17,368 bases of DNA from Treponema sp. UBA3870 (GTDB lineage: Bacteria > Spirochaetota > Spirochaetia > Treponematales > Treponemataceae): assembly GCA_002392275.1 (NCBI GenBank), contig DGGQ01000205.1, positions 1-17,368 of the forward strand, in the 5' to 3' direction. Shown piece by piece: positions 6,318 to 13,555 of the stretch; positions within the stretch are counted from its first letter, which is position 1, and each line of letters begins with the position of its first letter. The notes beneath the pieces were generated by a model. That model saw nothing but the letters and a program-made list of their open reading frames with translations, did no database searches and was not told the origin of the DNA. The translations under genes and the position numbers were made by a program.

Positions 6318-7199
6318 ATGATTTGGCTGATTGGAAACAAAGGAATGCTTGGAACCGAAGTGGCCAGGCAGCTTGAGGAAAATAAAATTGATTTTATTGG
6401 AACCGACCGCGACGTTGATTTTACCGATGCGGCTGCGACCGAAAATTTTACGGCGGGCAAAAAAATTGATTTCATAATCAACTGTGCGGCGTACACTGCC
6501 GTTGACAGGGCGGAATCAGGATATGAGCTTGCGGAAAAACTTAACGCGGATGGGCCGCGGAACATTGCCCGCCTTGCAAAACACATCGGTGCGAAACTTA
6601 TTCACATTTCAACCGACTATGTTTTTGATGGAAATGCGGACACTCCACGAAGCGAAGACATGGAGATAAATCCGATTGGCGTTTATGGAGTCACAAAGAC
6701 GCACGGAGAAAAAGCGATTGCCGAAGAGACGGACGAGTTTTACATCATCAGGACTGCATGGCTCTATGGCTGGGCCGGAAAAAATTTTGTCTACACGATG
6801 ATTCGCGCAATGAACACCCACGACTCGGTCAAGGTTGTAAGCGACCAGAAGGGTAGCCCCACCTTTGCAGGTGACTTGGCCGCCGTGATAGTCAAAATCA
6901 TAAAGTCGGATGCGCCCTACGGAATCTACCACTGCACCGATCTGGGCGAGACCAGCTGGTGGGATTTTACGAACGAAATCAAGAGGCAGGGCATAGAGTG
7001 CGGCTGGATTACAAACAGGGGCTGCACCGTAAATCCATGTACGACAGAAGAATATCCGACCCCGGCAAAACGGCCCGCGTATTCGGTTCTGTCAAAAGAC
7101 AAAATACAGAAGACACTTGGAATAAAGCTGCCGGACTGGAGGGAAAGTCTTGGCGTGTTCCTTAGAAGCGAAATGTTTGACCCCGAAAGAATAAAATGA
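6318..7199 (+). CDS. rfbD: dTDP-4-dehydrorhamnose reductase
   Basis: This last pathway enzyme reduces dTDP-4-keto-rhamnose to dTDP-L-rhamnose. Seen in the 293 residues are the Rossmann glycines GNKGMLG (6-12), 'NCAAYTAVDRAE' near 55-66, STDYVFDG with T99/D100, and the catalytic YxxxK at Y123/K127 in 'GVYGVTKTHGEKA'. 'GETSWWDFTNEI' near the C-terminus is typical of the family. The ATG at 6318 follows the rfbB stop by two bases and has a G-run upstream; a TTG at 6312 overlapping that stop is less likely. It completes the set A-C-B-D, so the cell can make the rhamnose donor without other genes. Confidence 0.96.
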   Translation: MIWLIGNKGMLGTEVARQLEENKIDFIGTDRDVDFTDAAATENFTAGKKIDFIINCAAYTAVDRAESGYELAEKLNADGPRNIARLAKHIGAKLIHISTDYVFDGNADTPRSEDMEINPIGVYGVTKTHGEKAIAEETDEFYIIRTAWLYGWAGKNFVYTMIRAMNTHDSVKVVSDQKGSPTFAGDLAAVIVKIIKSDAPYGIYHCTDLGETSWWDFTNEIKRQGIECGWITNRGCTVNPCTTEEYPTPAKRPAYSVLSKDKIQKTLGIKLPDWRESLGVFLRSEMFDPERIK

Positions 7200-7278
7200 C
7201 TCTGGGGGTTGGGGCTTTAATTGATTTGGGCCCTGGTAGCTGAGTTTTGTCCAGTAGAAAAAATCCGTGAGAATGGTT

Positions 7279-7284
7279 TATAAT
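7279..7284 (+). promoter_or_regulatory. possible -10 box before the SanA-like gene
   Basis: TATAAT lies 16 bases before the chosen ATG at 7301 and overlaps an upstream in-frame ATG at 7283, which argues against that earlier start. No convincing -35 is placed 16-18 bases upstream. Read-through from rfbD, which ends 101 bases before the gene, is also possible because I see no clear terminator in 7200-7278. Confidence 0.3.
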
Positions 7285-7300
7285 GGAACTGGAGTTTTTT

Positions 7301-7963
7301 ATGAAAAAAATTTTTCTGGGTGTCCTGGTTCTTGTTCTGCTTGCGGTTTTGGCTGTGGTTGGAATCAATCTGTATGTGATAAATTTTTCCAGACCCTATA
7401 TCTACACGGACATTTCGGAACTTCCTGAAAAATATGTGGCAATCATTCCGGGTGCGGCTGTATATAAGAATTCTGTTTCCCATGTTGTGCGTGACAGGGT
7501 TGAGGGCGCAATCAATATTTATAAAAACGGAAAGGCACAAAAATATTTGGTTTCCGGGGACCACGGGACGATTGAATACGACGAGGTTAACAAAATCAAA
7601 AATTTTATGACACAGATTTACAGTGTTGATGATGACCTGATTTTTTTGGACCACGCGGGTTTTTCGACTTACGAGACAATGTACAGGGCGAGGGATGTTT
7701 TTTGTGTTGACAATGCGGTTGTCGTTACCCAAAAATTCCATCTTGCGCGCGCAGTATATATTGGAAGAAAACTTGGTCTGGATGTTGTTGGATATGAGGC
7801 CCCGGAGCTTGTCAGATATAGAAGCGAGCTGAAACTTTGGTGGAATCTGCGTGAATGCATGGCGAGGGTCAAGGCGTTTTTCGAGGTTCTGTTCAATGTA
7901 AAACCAAAATATCTTGGTGAACAGATTCCAATCACCGGGGAAGCAAGCCCCACATGGAAATAG
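7301..7963 (+). CDS. SanA/YdcF-type membrane protein (DUF218)
   Basis: This 220-residue protein has one N-terminal membrane helix (about residues 4-26) and an outside-facing DUF218 domain (about 44-190). The domain is strongly SanA-like: 'IIPGAAVY', 'RVEGAINIYKNGKAQKYLVSGDHG', 'LDHAGFSTYETMYRARDVF' and 'VVTQKFHLARAVYIGRKLGLDVVGYEA'. SanA of E. coli affects envelope permeability and vancomycin tolerance; its biochemical activity is not settled. The ATG at 7301 has GGAG at 7291-7294, and the sequence upstream of the start resembles that of the lipoprotein at 1162. Its place just after the rhamnose genes fits an envelope role. Confidence 0.88.
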   Translation: MKKIFLGVLVLVLLAVLAVVGINLYVINFSRPYIYTDISELPEKYVAIIPGAAVYKNSVSHVVRDRVEGAINIYKNGKAQKYLVSGDHGTIEYDEVNKIKNFMTQIYSVDDDLIFLDHAGFSTYETMYRARDVFCVDNAVVVTQKFHLARAVYIGRKLGLDVVGYEAPELVRYRSELKLWWNLRECMARVKAFFEVLFNVKPKYLGEQIPITGEASPTWK

Positions 7964-8004
7964 TCTAAGGATTGATTCCTTCGACGGACTAAGCCGATTC
8001 GCTT

Positions 8005-8033
8005 TTGATTTTTTTTTAGAGATAGCCTATAAT
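8005..8033 (+). promoter_or_regulatory. promoter TTGATT-17-TATAAT, predicting a leaderless mRNA
   Basis: TTGATT (8005-8010) is separated by exactly 17 bases from a perfect TATAAT (8028-8033). Transcription would start six to eight bases after the -10 box, at or next to the ATG at 8041, and no Shine-Dalgarno sequence stands between them. The mRNA should therefore have almost no leader. Confidence 0.65.
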
Positions 8034-8040
8034 CTTTCTT

Positions 8041-8793
8041 ATGAAGAATGTTGATTACTCTGTGATTTTTAGTGACGATGATATTGTTGTGCTCAACAAA
8101 AAAAGCGGCTACCTGGTTGCTGCGGACAGATACGATTTGGATTCTCCGCGTCTGGATGAGTGTGCGTCCAAGGAATTTGGTTCTCTATTTGCCGTCCACC
8201 GGATTGACACCGACGCAAGTGGCATTGTGGTTTACGCAAGAAATCAAAAATCCCAGGAGGCGTTGCAAGAGCAGTTCAGGGAAATGAAGATTGAAAAAAT
8301 CTACCATTGCCTTGTTCATGGGCATCCAATGTGGCAGAATCTCCACGTTGATTTAAAGCTTGTTCCAGATGGAGACCAGAGACATAGGACCACGGTAAAT
8401 CAGCGGACTGGAAAAAATGCGGTCACTGACTACAGGCTTTTGGGAAGCTGCGGTCCATTTTCGTGGGTCGAGGCAATACCAAGAACCAGCAGGACTCATC
8501 AGGTCAGGGTGCACCTCAAGGAAAACGGAGTCACAATAGTCTGTGATCCGCTTTATTCAGGCAATCAAAAACCTGTGCGACTTAGCGAACTGAAAAAAAG
8601 ATGGAACGGAGACGAAGTTGAGGAGCGACCTCTTTTAAGCAGACTTGCTCTCCATGCGTATTCCTTAACTTTCGTCCATCCAACGACAAACGAAAAAATG
8701 ACGCTCAAATCCCCATATCAGAAGGACCTTGACGCACTGAGAAAACAGCTTGCAAAAATCTATAAAGTTGATCCGCTGGGGGACATGGAATAG
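8041..8793 (+). CDS. RluA-family pseudouridine synthase
   Basis: It converts selected uridines in rRNA or tRNA to pseudouridine. The catalytic motif reads HRIDTDASG (53-61), with the nucleophile D56; the usual form is HRLDxxTSG, so this copy is slightly divergent. The second family motif is 'RTSRTHQVRVHL', and 'LALHAYSLTF' is the third. There is no N-terminal S4 RNA-binding domain, so at 250 residues it belongs with the short RluA/TruC-like members. The exact target uridine cannot be read from sequence. It has its own promoter and is followed after 15 bases by the omptin-like gene, probably on the same transcript although the products are unrelated in role. Confidence 0.9.
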   Translation: MKNVDYSVIFSDDDIVVLNKKSGYLVAADRYDLDSPRLDECASKEFGSLFAVHRIDTDASGIVVYARNQKSQEALQEQFREMKIEKIYHCLVHGHPMWQNLHVDLKLVPDGDQRHRTTVNQRTGKNAVTDYRLLGSCGPFSWVEAIPRTSRTHQVRVHLKENGVTIVCDPLYSGNQKPVRLSELKKRWNGDEVEERPLLSRLALHAYSLTFVHPTTNEKMTLKSPYQKDLDALRKQLAKIYKVDPLGDME

Positions 8794-8808
8794 GGACCGC
8801 TGGTTTTT

Positions 8809-9807
8809 ATGATAAAAAAATTTTTTCTGTTGGTTTTGATTTTCTCATTCCACTCGGCGTTTGCTGAAACCGTATTCAGTCTGCGTCCGTCTTTTTCGTT
8901 CTATACCGGTCAGCAGAGCGAGTACGTTTTTTGCAAATACAAGGATGCGAATGGAAATTTGGAGCAGGCAAAACTGAGCGAGCTTGATTGGGAACAGAAG
9001 GCCTTGCTTCTTTTTGGTTTGGATTTTTTTTGGAAAAACAAGCACGTGGTCTGGTCAAGCGGATTTAAATTTGCGGTCCCGGTTTATTCAGGACTCATGG
9101 TTGATTCCGACTGGAAGAATGTTGTTTTTTTGCCGGCTGTTCCGCTGGAGAAGGCTTCCATAAAAACAAACTATACGGAAAGCAAAAACAAGACCAATTT
9201 TGTTCTGGAGCTTGGCGGTGGATTTTCATACAACATTGTTGACTGGCCGAATTTTACTTTGTCTGCTTTTCTTGATTTTGACTACACGTACAACTCCATG
9301 GCTGCGTGGGGGCTTTACGGAAAATACAATGACAAAACAAAGGACTCGGACGGATTCTATCGCGCATGGAACGACGTGGGTGGGCGAACTGTTAACTATC
9401 CCGAGAGCCAGAAGACCGTTGGTCTGGACCGCCACTGGGCAATCTTTTGGCTGGGGCTTGGAATGTCTGGCGCTGATGAAAACAAAGTTGTGCTTGATTT
9501 TTCGTTTGCGGTCAGTCCGTTTGCTTTTGCGGCATCAATCGACAACCATTATGAACGTTCGCTTGTTTTTGTTGATTTGCTCTATGGATTTTTCAATGCC
9601 GGAAAAATTGCTGTGTCGCTAGGATGCAATGTAACAGAAAAATCTTCGCTCAAAATCTTTGCGGATTTCCGTGGCTCGCTTGTGATGAAAGGCGTGAGCT
9701 ACATTGGCTATGCCGGGGAAAATGATTTTGCGCTTGACACCGTTGATGTTCCGGGCGCGGATTTTAAATCAATTGAGGCGGGGATTTCATACACACATAG
9801 ATTTTAA
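8809..9807 (+). CDS. omptin-family outer-membrane protease
   Basis: This 332-residue protein has a cleavable signal peptide (AFA-19) and ends in F, as outer-membrane barrels do. Alternating amphipathic strands with many aromatic residues fill the length. Against E. coli OmpT, 'LMVDSDWKN' matches 'MVDQDWMD' and gives the catalytic pair D99/D101; 'IDNHYER' matches 'NDEHYDP' and gives the Asp-x-His pair D245/H247. The strand ending 'FWLGLGMSG' lines up with 'MPYIGLTGS'. Omptins cleave peptides, usually at basic residues, from the cell surface and in enterobacteria need bound lipopolysaccharide. All four catalytic residues appear present, so it is probably active. The ribosome site is weak; translation may couple to the gene 15 bases upstream. 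My alignment is from memory; the catalytic motifs are the main support. Confidence 0.8.
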   Translation: MIKKFFLLVLIFSFHSAFAETVFSLRPSFSFYTGQQSEYVFCKYKDANGNLEQAKLSELDWEQKALLLFGLDFFWKNKHVVWSSGFKFAVPVYSGLMVDSDWKNVVFLPAVPLEKASIKTNYTESKNKTNFVLELGGGFSYNIVDWPNFTLSAFLDFDYTYNSMAAWGLYGKYNDKTKDSDGFYRAWNDVGGRTVNYPESQKTVGLDRHWAIFWLGLGMSGADENKVVLDFSFAVSPFAFAASIDNHYERSLVFVDLLYGFFNAGKIAVSLGCNVTEKSSLKIFADFRGSLVMKGVSYIGYAGENDFALDTVDVPGADFKSIEAGISYTHRF

Positions 9808-9845
9808 TATAGAAGATTTTAATTCGATTGAACACGGGAGGAAAT

Positions 9846-11039
9846 ATGCTTAAGGGAAAATTTGTTATTCTTGGAGTGAGCGGAAGCATTGCGGCTTACA
9901 AATCTGCCACGCTTGCAAGTATGCTTGTAAAATCAGGATGCACCGTGCAGGTGATTATGACAAAAAATGCGATGAACATAATCAACCCGATTTGCTTTGA
10001 GACTTTGACCGGACGCAAGTGTCTTGTCGAAACTTTTGACCGCGATTTTGAGTTTTCTGTTGAGCATGTTTCCATTGCAAAACAGGCTGACCTTTTTATG
10101 ATTGCCCCCGCCACCGCGAATGTGATTGCGAAAGTTGCGAACGGACTTGCGGACGACATGCTGACCACGACTTTCCTTGCATGCGACTGTCCCAAACTGA
10201 TTGCGCCTGCCATGAACACACGAATGCTTGAAAACAAAGTGACCCAGGACAATCTGAAAAAGTGCGCCGGTTATGGAATGAAGATTATTGATTCAGACTC
10301 CGGTTATCTTGCCTGCGGCGACACTGGAAAAGGAAAGCTCCCTGAACCCGAAACGCTTTTTGCCTTTATTGAAAATGAGATTTCGTATCAAAAGGATTTG
10401 TGCGGAAAAAAGATTCTGGTGACGGCGGGACCAACCCAGGAATCCCTTGACCCTGTGCGCTACATCACAAACCATTCGTCCGGGAAAATGGGCTACGCAA
10501 TTGCAAAGGTTGCAGCTTCCCGTGGTGCGTCTGTGACTTTGGTTTCGGGACCAGTGAATCTCCCGGAACTTCTTTTTGTAAAAACGGTCCATGTTGTTTC
10601 TGCTGCCCAAATGGCGGATGCTGTGAAACGGGAGTTTCCTGATTGCGACATCGTTATAAAAGCCGCCGCAGTTGCTGATTACAGACCAGCGAATGTGAGC
10701 GATGAGAAAATCAAAAAGCACGACGGAGATTCGGTTCTGGAACTGGAGCGTACCGAGGATATCCTTGCGTATATTGGGAAAAACAAGAAACCGAATCAGT
10801 TTGTCTGCGGATTTTCAATGGAAACCCAGAACATGCTCGAAAACTCAAAGGCAAAACTGGAGAAAAAAAATCTGGACATGATTTGCGCGAACTCGCTCAG
10901 AACAGATGGCGCAGGATTTGGCAGCGACACAAACGTTGTCACCCTGATTACAAAAGACTCTGTGACGGAGCTTCCAAAGATGAGCAAAGAGGATGTGGCC
11001 GAGAAGATTCTGGATGCGATTATTGAACGCGGAAGATAA
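9846..11039 (+). CDS. coaBC: bifunctional phosphopantothenoylcysteine decarboxylase / phosphopantothenate-cysteine ligase
   Basis: It catalyses two consecutive cytoplasmic steps of coenzyme A synthesis. The N-terminal CoaC flavoprotein half (about 1-180) has 'VSGSIAAYKS', catalytic H74 in 'VEHVSIAKQADL', N124 in 'PAMNTRM' and C157 in 'LACGDTGKGKLPEP'. The CoaB half (from about 187) has 'LVTAGPTQESLDPVRYITNHSSGKMG' split around N209, then 'AAAVADYRP' and 'KIKK'. At 397 residues the length is normal. The ATG at 9846 follows GGGAGGAAAT, a strong ribosome site; a TTG at 9828 is rejected. It starts 38 bases after the omptin gene. It is a housekeeping gene. Confidence 0.96.
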   Translation: MLKGKFVILGVSGSIAAYKSATLASMLVKSGCTVQVIMTKNAMNIINPICFETLTGRKCLVETFDRDFEFSVEHVSIAKQADLFMIAPATANVIAKVANGLADDMLTTTFLACDCPKLIAPAMNTRMLENKVTQDNLKKCAGYGMKIIDSDSGYLACGDTGKGKLPEPETLFAFIENEISYQKDLCGKKILVTAGPTQESLDPVRYITNHSSGKMGYAIAKVAASRGASVTLVSGPVNLPELLFVKTVHVVSAAQMADAVKREFPDCDIVIKAAAVADYRPANVSDEKIKKHDGDSVLELERTEDILAYIGKNKKPNQFVCGFSMETQNMLENSKAKLEKKNLDMICANSLRTDGAGFGSDTNVVTLITKDSVTELPKMSKEDVAEKILDAIIERGR

Positions 11040-11051
11040 AGCGAAGGTTGG

Positions 11052-11088
11052 TTTACAAATCATAACAGTATGTGTTATAATCTGTAAA
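11052..11088. promoter_or_regulatory. AbiE promoter (TTTACA-18-TATAAT) inside a 37-bp palindrome
   Basis: The arms TTTACAAATCATAAC (11052-11066) and GTTATAATCTGTAAA (11074-11088) match as an inverted repeat at 13 of 15 positions around 7 bases. The -35 box TTTACA (11052-11057) and -10 box TATAAT (11076-11081) lie one in each arm, 18 bases apart. The palindrome stops two bases before the antitoxin ATG, so the mRNA should be nearly leaderless. Known AbiEi antitoxins repress their own promoter by binding inverted repeats; this is the obvious operator. Confidence 0.75.
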
Positions 11089-11090
11089 GT

Positions 11091-11645
11091 ATGCAGCCGA
11101 TTGTCAAATTTGAAAAGATTCTGGAAGATTTTTCCTCAAATGAGCATTTTGTTTATTCAAAAGCAGATTTAAGGAATTTGCTGCCGTTCATTACAGACTC
11201 CAACAAGAACATGATTCTTTCCAGGTGTGTTTCAAAGCATATTCTAACCCGAGTCTGCAAGGGCGTTTATGTTTTTGCCAAAGCAGAAGCAGAAAAATCA
11301 ACTGTGCTTTATAGAACTGCGGCGAAGCTTCGTGCCGGATGCATGAGTTACATCAGCCTTGAAACTGTTCTTTGCGAGCATTCAATTATTTCGCAGCAAA
11401 TGCCATCGTATCTTACTATTATGACAACAGGAAGAAGCGGGATAATCGATTGCGGGCAGTTCGGGACTATAGAATTTGTTCATACGGCAAAAGATTTTTC
11501 AAAGATTTATGATAATCTTTTTATTGATTCCGGGGCAAAAATGCTGAAAGCAAATCCTGCGCAGGCATATCAAGACATGATTGACGCAAAACGAACAACC
11601 GTGGATTTGATTGATGGATCAGCCAAAAAGGAGTTGGCGTTATGA
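11091..11645 (+). CDS. AbiEi-type antitoxin (type IV toxin-antitoxin)
   Basis: This 184-residue protein matches the AbiEi family in layout: an N-terminal winged-helix DNA-binding part (about residues 5-65, including 'SKADLRNLL' and 'LTRVCKGVYVF', the family's 'R(i)xrGvY' wing) and a C-terminal antitoxin domain with 'YISLETVLCEHSII' and 'MTTGRSGIIDCGQFGTIEFVHT'. AbiEi neutralises its toxin and represses the operon. The ATG at 11091 has no ribosome site and sits about 10 bases after the -10 box, consistent with leaderless translation. Its stop overlaps the toxin start in ATGA. Lower GC than the rfb and coaBC neighbours fits acquisition by transfer. Confidence 0.85.
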   Translation: MQPIVKFEKILEDFSSNEHFVYSKADLRNLLPFITDSNKNMILSRCVSKHILTRVCKGVYVFAKAEAEKSTVLYRTAAKLRAGCMSYISLETVLCEHSIISQQMPSYLTIMTTGRSGIIDCGQFGTIEFVHTAKDFSKIYDNLFIDSGAKMLKANPAQAYQDMIDAKRTTVDLIDGSAKKELAL

Positions 11646-12475
11646 ATGCTTTTGACATTCTTATAAAAAAAATTATGTCTCAGAATCCTCAGCTGTCTGA
11701 ATTGCAAACCGCTGTTGAGAAAGAGGTGTTGCACCATGACATCCTCAGGATAATGAATGAAGCCGGATTCCTTGAAAAACTTACGTTCATGGGCGGAACT
11801 TGTCTCCGTATGTGCTACAACTCCGAGCGTTTAAGTGAAGATTTGGATTTTTCGAGCAATTTTGATTTTTCCAAAGAAAGTCTTGTTGATTTTGGAAAGA
11901 CGCTTTCCGAAAAGCTGGAGCAGAAGTACAATCTTTCGGTCACGGTAACAGAACCGCACAAGGAAGAAGGAAATACAGACACATGGAAAATCAAGGTAAT
12001 CACAAAACCGGAGCGACCAGATTTCCCGGCACAAAAGATTAACATATATATCTGTCACCTTCCTTCCCGCGACAGAAAAATCCGTATCCCAAATAATTAC
12101 TACGGAGTTGATTTTGGAACTTCTGATTTATTTTTGTATGCGGAAAGTCTTGTAGAAATTCTTTGTGACAAGCTCATCGCCTTTGCAAACCGTCCGAACC
12201 GCGTAAAGAATCGTGATTTATGGGATATTTTTTGGCTTTCACGAAAAAATGTCAGTAAAAATCCGGCTTTGCTTGAGCAAAAACTTTCTGACAGAAAAAT
12301 TTCACTTTCTGATTATGATGAAAAATTTTCTTCGCGAATTCTTGAAATAAAGGACGGACAAGATTCTTTTCTAAAAGAGATGCGTCGATTTCTTTTTGCC
12401 GGCAGTTTTACAAAGAATTTTACATCACCGATTTGGTGGGAATATCTTATTCAGCTGCTTACAGAATTAAAGTAA
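11642..12475 (+). CDS. AbiEii/AbiGii-type nucleotidyltransferase toxin
   Basis: This 277-residue toxin has the nucleotidyltransferase core of AbiEii: 'FMGGTCLRM' (G51-G52-T53 with R56), then 'RLSEDLDFS' with the metal-binding D67 and D69, a third core strand near 'KINIYICHL', and 'ESLVEILCDKLIAFANR...KNRDLWDIFWLS' (168-200), the conserved helical motif. AbiE systems block phage growth or halt cell growth; related toxins modify tRNA 3' ends with nucleotides. The start codon overlaps the antitoxin stop (ATGA), so synthesis is translationally coupled. No frameshift or missing core residue is seen, so the pair looks functional. No phage or transposase gene is adjacent. Confidence 0.88.
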   Translation: MNAFDILIKKIMSQNPQLSELQTAVEKEVLHHDILRIMNEAGFLEKLTFMGGTCLRMCYNSERLSEDLDFSSNFDFSKESLVDFGKTLSEKLEQKYNLSVTVTEPHKEEGNTDTWKIKVITKPERPDFPAQKINIYICHLPSRDRKIRIPNNYYGVDFGTSDLFLYAESLVEILCDKLIAFANRPNRVKNRDLWDIFWLSRKNVSKNPALLEQKLSDRKISLSDYDEKFSSRILEIKDGQDSFLKEMRRFLFAGSFTKNFTSPIWWEYLIQLLTELK

Positions 12476-12536
12476 ACTTTCAAAAATTAAACATAAAAAT
12501 AGAAATGCCCTAAATTTTATAAACTGGAGTAAATTT

Positions 12537-13499
12537 ATGGAAATCAAAAAAATCAACATTTCTGACATCGGGGGATTCAGGATTGGGAATGCGCAGGACT
12601 ACGATGCAATGACCGGGGTTACTGCAATCGTTTTTGATGTGCCGAACACTTGTGGAATCGACATCAGCGGGGGTGGGCCTGCTGCTCGTGAGTCCTACCT
12701 TTTTACTCCCCTTGCGGCCAAGCAGTCTGTTACGGCTCTTTTGCTTTCGGGCGGTTCTGCTTATGGTCTTGCGGCATCCACCGGTGCCATGAAATATCTT
12801 GAGGAAAAAAACATGGGCTTCCACCTTGGAAATATCGTCGTTCCGATTGTGCCCCAGTCCTGCATTTTTGATTTGGGCATAGGTTCGTCAAAAGTTCGCC
12901 CGGATTTTCAGATGGGTTATGACGCTTGTGTCGCAGCGGAAAATAATAATCCGGTAAGCGGTTCTGTCGGTGGCGGCACTGGAGCGACGGTCGGAAAAAT
13001 CCGTGGGATGGCGCGGTCTCAGAAAGCTGGAATCGGTTATGCGGCTTTCCAGGTCGGCGAGCTTAAAATGGGGGCGGTTGTAATCGTAAATGCGCTCGGT
13101 GATATTTTTGACTGGAAGAACGGAGAAAAGATTGCGGGGCTTTTGACCGAGGACAGAAAATCATTCGTGAGCCTTGAAGAAGAGATGTACAAAATCCAGG
13201 AGTCCATTCCACATGGCATGAACACGACAATCGGTGCGGTGATTACAAACGGAGATTTTTCTCAGCAGGAGATGACAAAGATTGCGTACATGACAAGGGC
13301 GGCGTTGGGTAGAAGCATAAATCCGGTCGGAACTGGCGCGGACGGGGATACAATCTATGCAATCAGCGTGGGAGGGGTAAAATCCGACGTGAACATTGCG
13401 GGAACTTTGGCGTGCCGGACATTATCAGAGGCGATAATCGACGCGGTGAAATCTTCCAGAATGAACGATGCGGACTATTTGAAACTTTTGTCTGTGTGA
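12537..13499 (+). CDS. P1 family (S58/DmpA-like) peptidase
   Basis: This 320-residue protein is of the self-cleaving DmpA/BapA type, N-terminal nucleophile aminopeptidases that trim small peptides. Family marks are 'GFRIGNAQD', 'GVTAIVFD', 'LLLSGGSAYGLAASTGAM', 'VVPIVPQSCIFDL' and the cleavage region 'HGMNTTIGAVITNGDF'. By analogy the chain would cut itself between N229 and T230, making T230 the nucleophile; many relatives have Ser or Thr here. 'GTGADGDTIYAIS' is the conserved end motif. There is no signal peptide, so it is cytoplasmic. GGAG stands eight bases before the ATG, 61 bases after the toxin gene. It converges on the minus-strand lipoprotein gene across a terminator. Confidence 0.92.
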   Translation: MEIKKINISDIGGFRIGNAQDYDAMTGVTAIVFDVPNTCGIDISGGGPAARESYLFTPLAAKQSVTALLLSGGSAYGLAASTGAMKYLEEKNMGFHLGNIVVPIVPQSCIFDLGIGSSKVRPDFQMGYDACVAAENNNPVSGSVGGGTGATVGKIRGMARSQKAGIGYAAFQVGELKMGAVVIVNALGDIFDWKNGEKIAGLLTEDRKSFVSLEEEMYKIQESIPHGMNTTIGAVITNGDFSQQEMTKIAYMTRAALGRSINPVGTGADGDTIYAISVGGVKSDVNIAGTLACRTLSEAIIDAVKSSRMNDADYLKLLSV

Positions 13500-13512
13500 T
13501 TGCATAAAAAAA

Positions 13513-13537
13513 GGGGTATTCCGAATTGGAACACCCC
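13513..13537. terminator. bidirectional intrinsic terminator
   Basis: GGGGTATTCC (13513-13522) and GGAACACCCC (13528-13537) form a 10-bp stem with one mismatch and a 5-base loop. A run of seven A precedes it and GGTTTGCTTTTT follows, so it can end transcription in both directions. It lies between the convergent peptidase and LEA-type lipoprotein genes. Confidence 0.85.
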
Positions 13538-13555
13538 GGTTTGCTTTTTGGAAAA

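Noticed and set aside
7200..7278. Terminator after rfbD
   Set aside because: Only short GGGC/GCCC pairing is possible (around 7212-7232) and no T-run follows, so I do not call a terminator.
7964..8004. Terminator after the SanA-like gene
   Set aside because: AAGGA/TCCTT and TAGTC/GACTA can pair, but with a lopsided bulge, and the T-rich run comes too late and belongs to the next promoter region.
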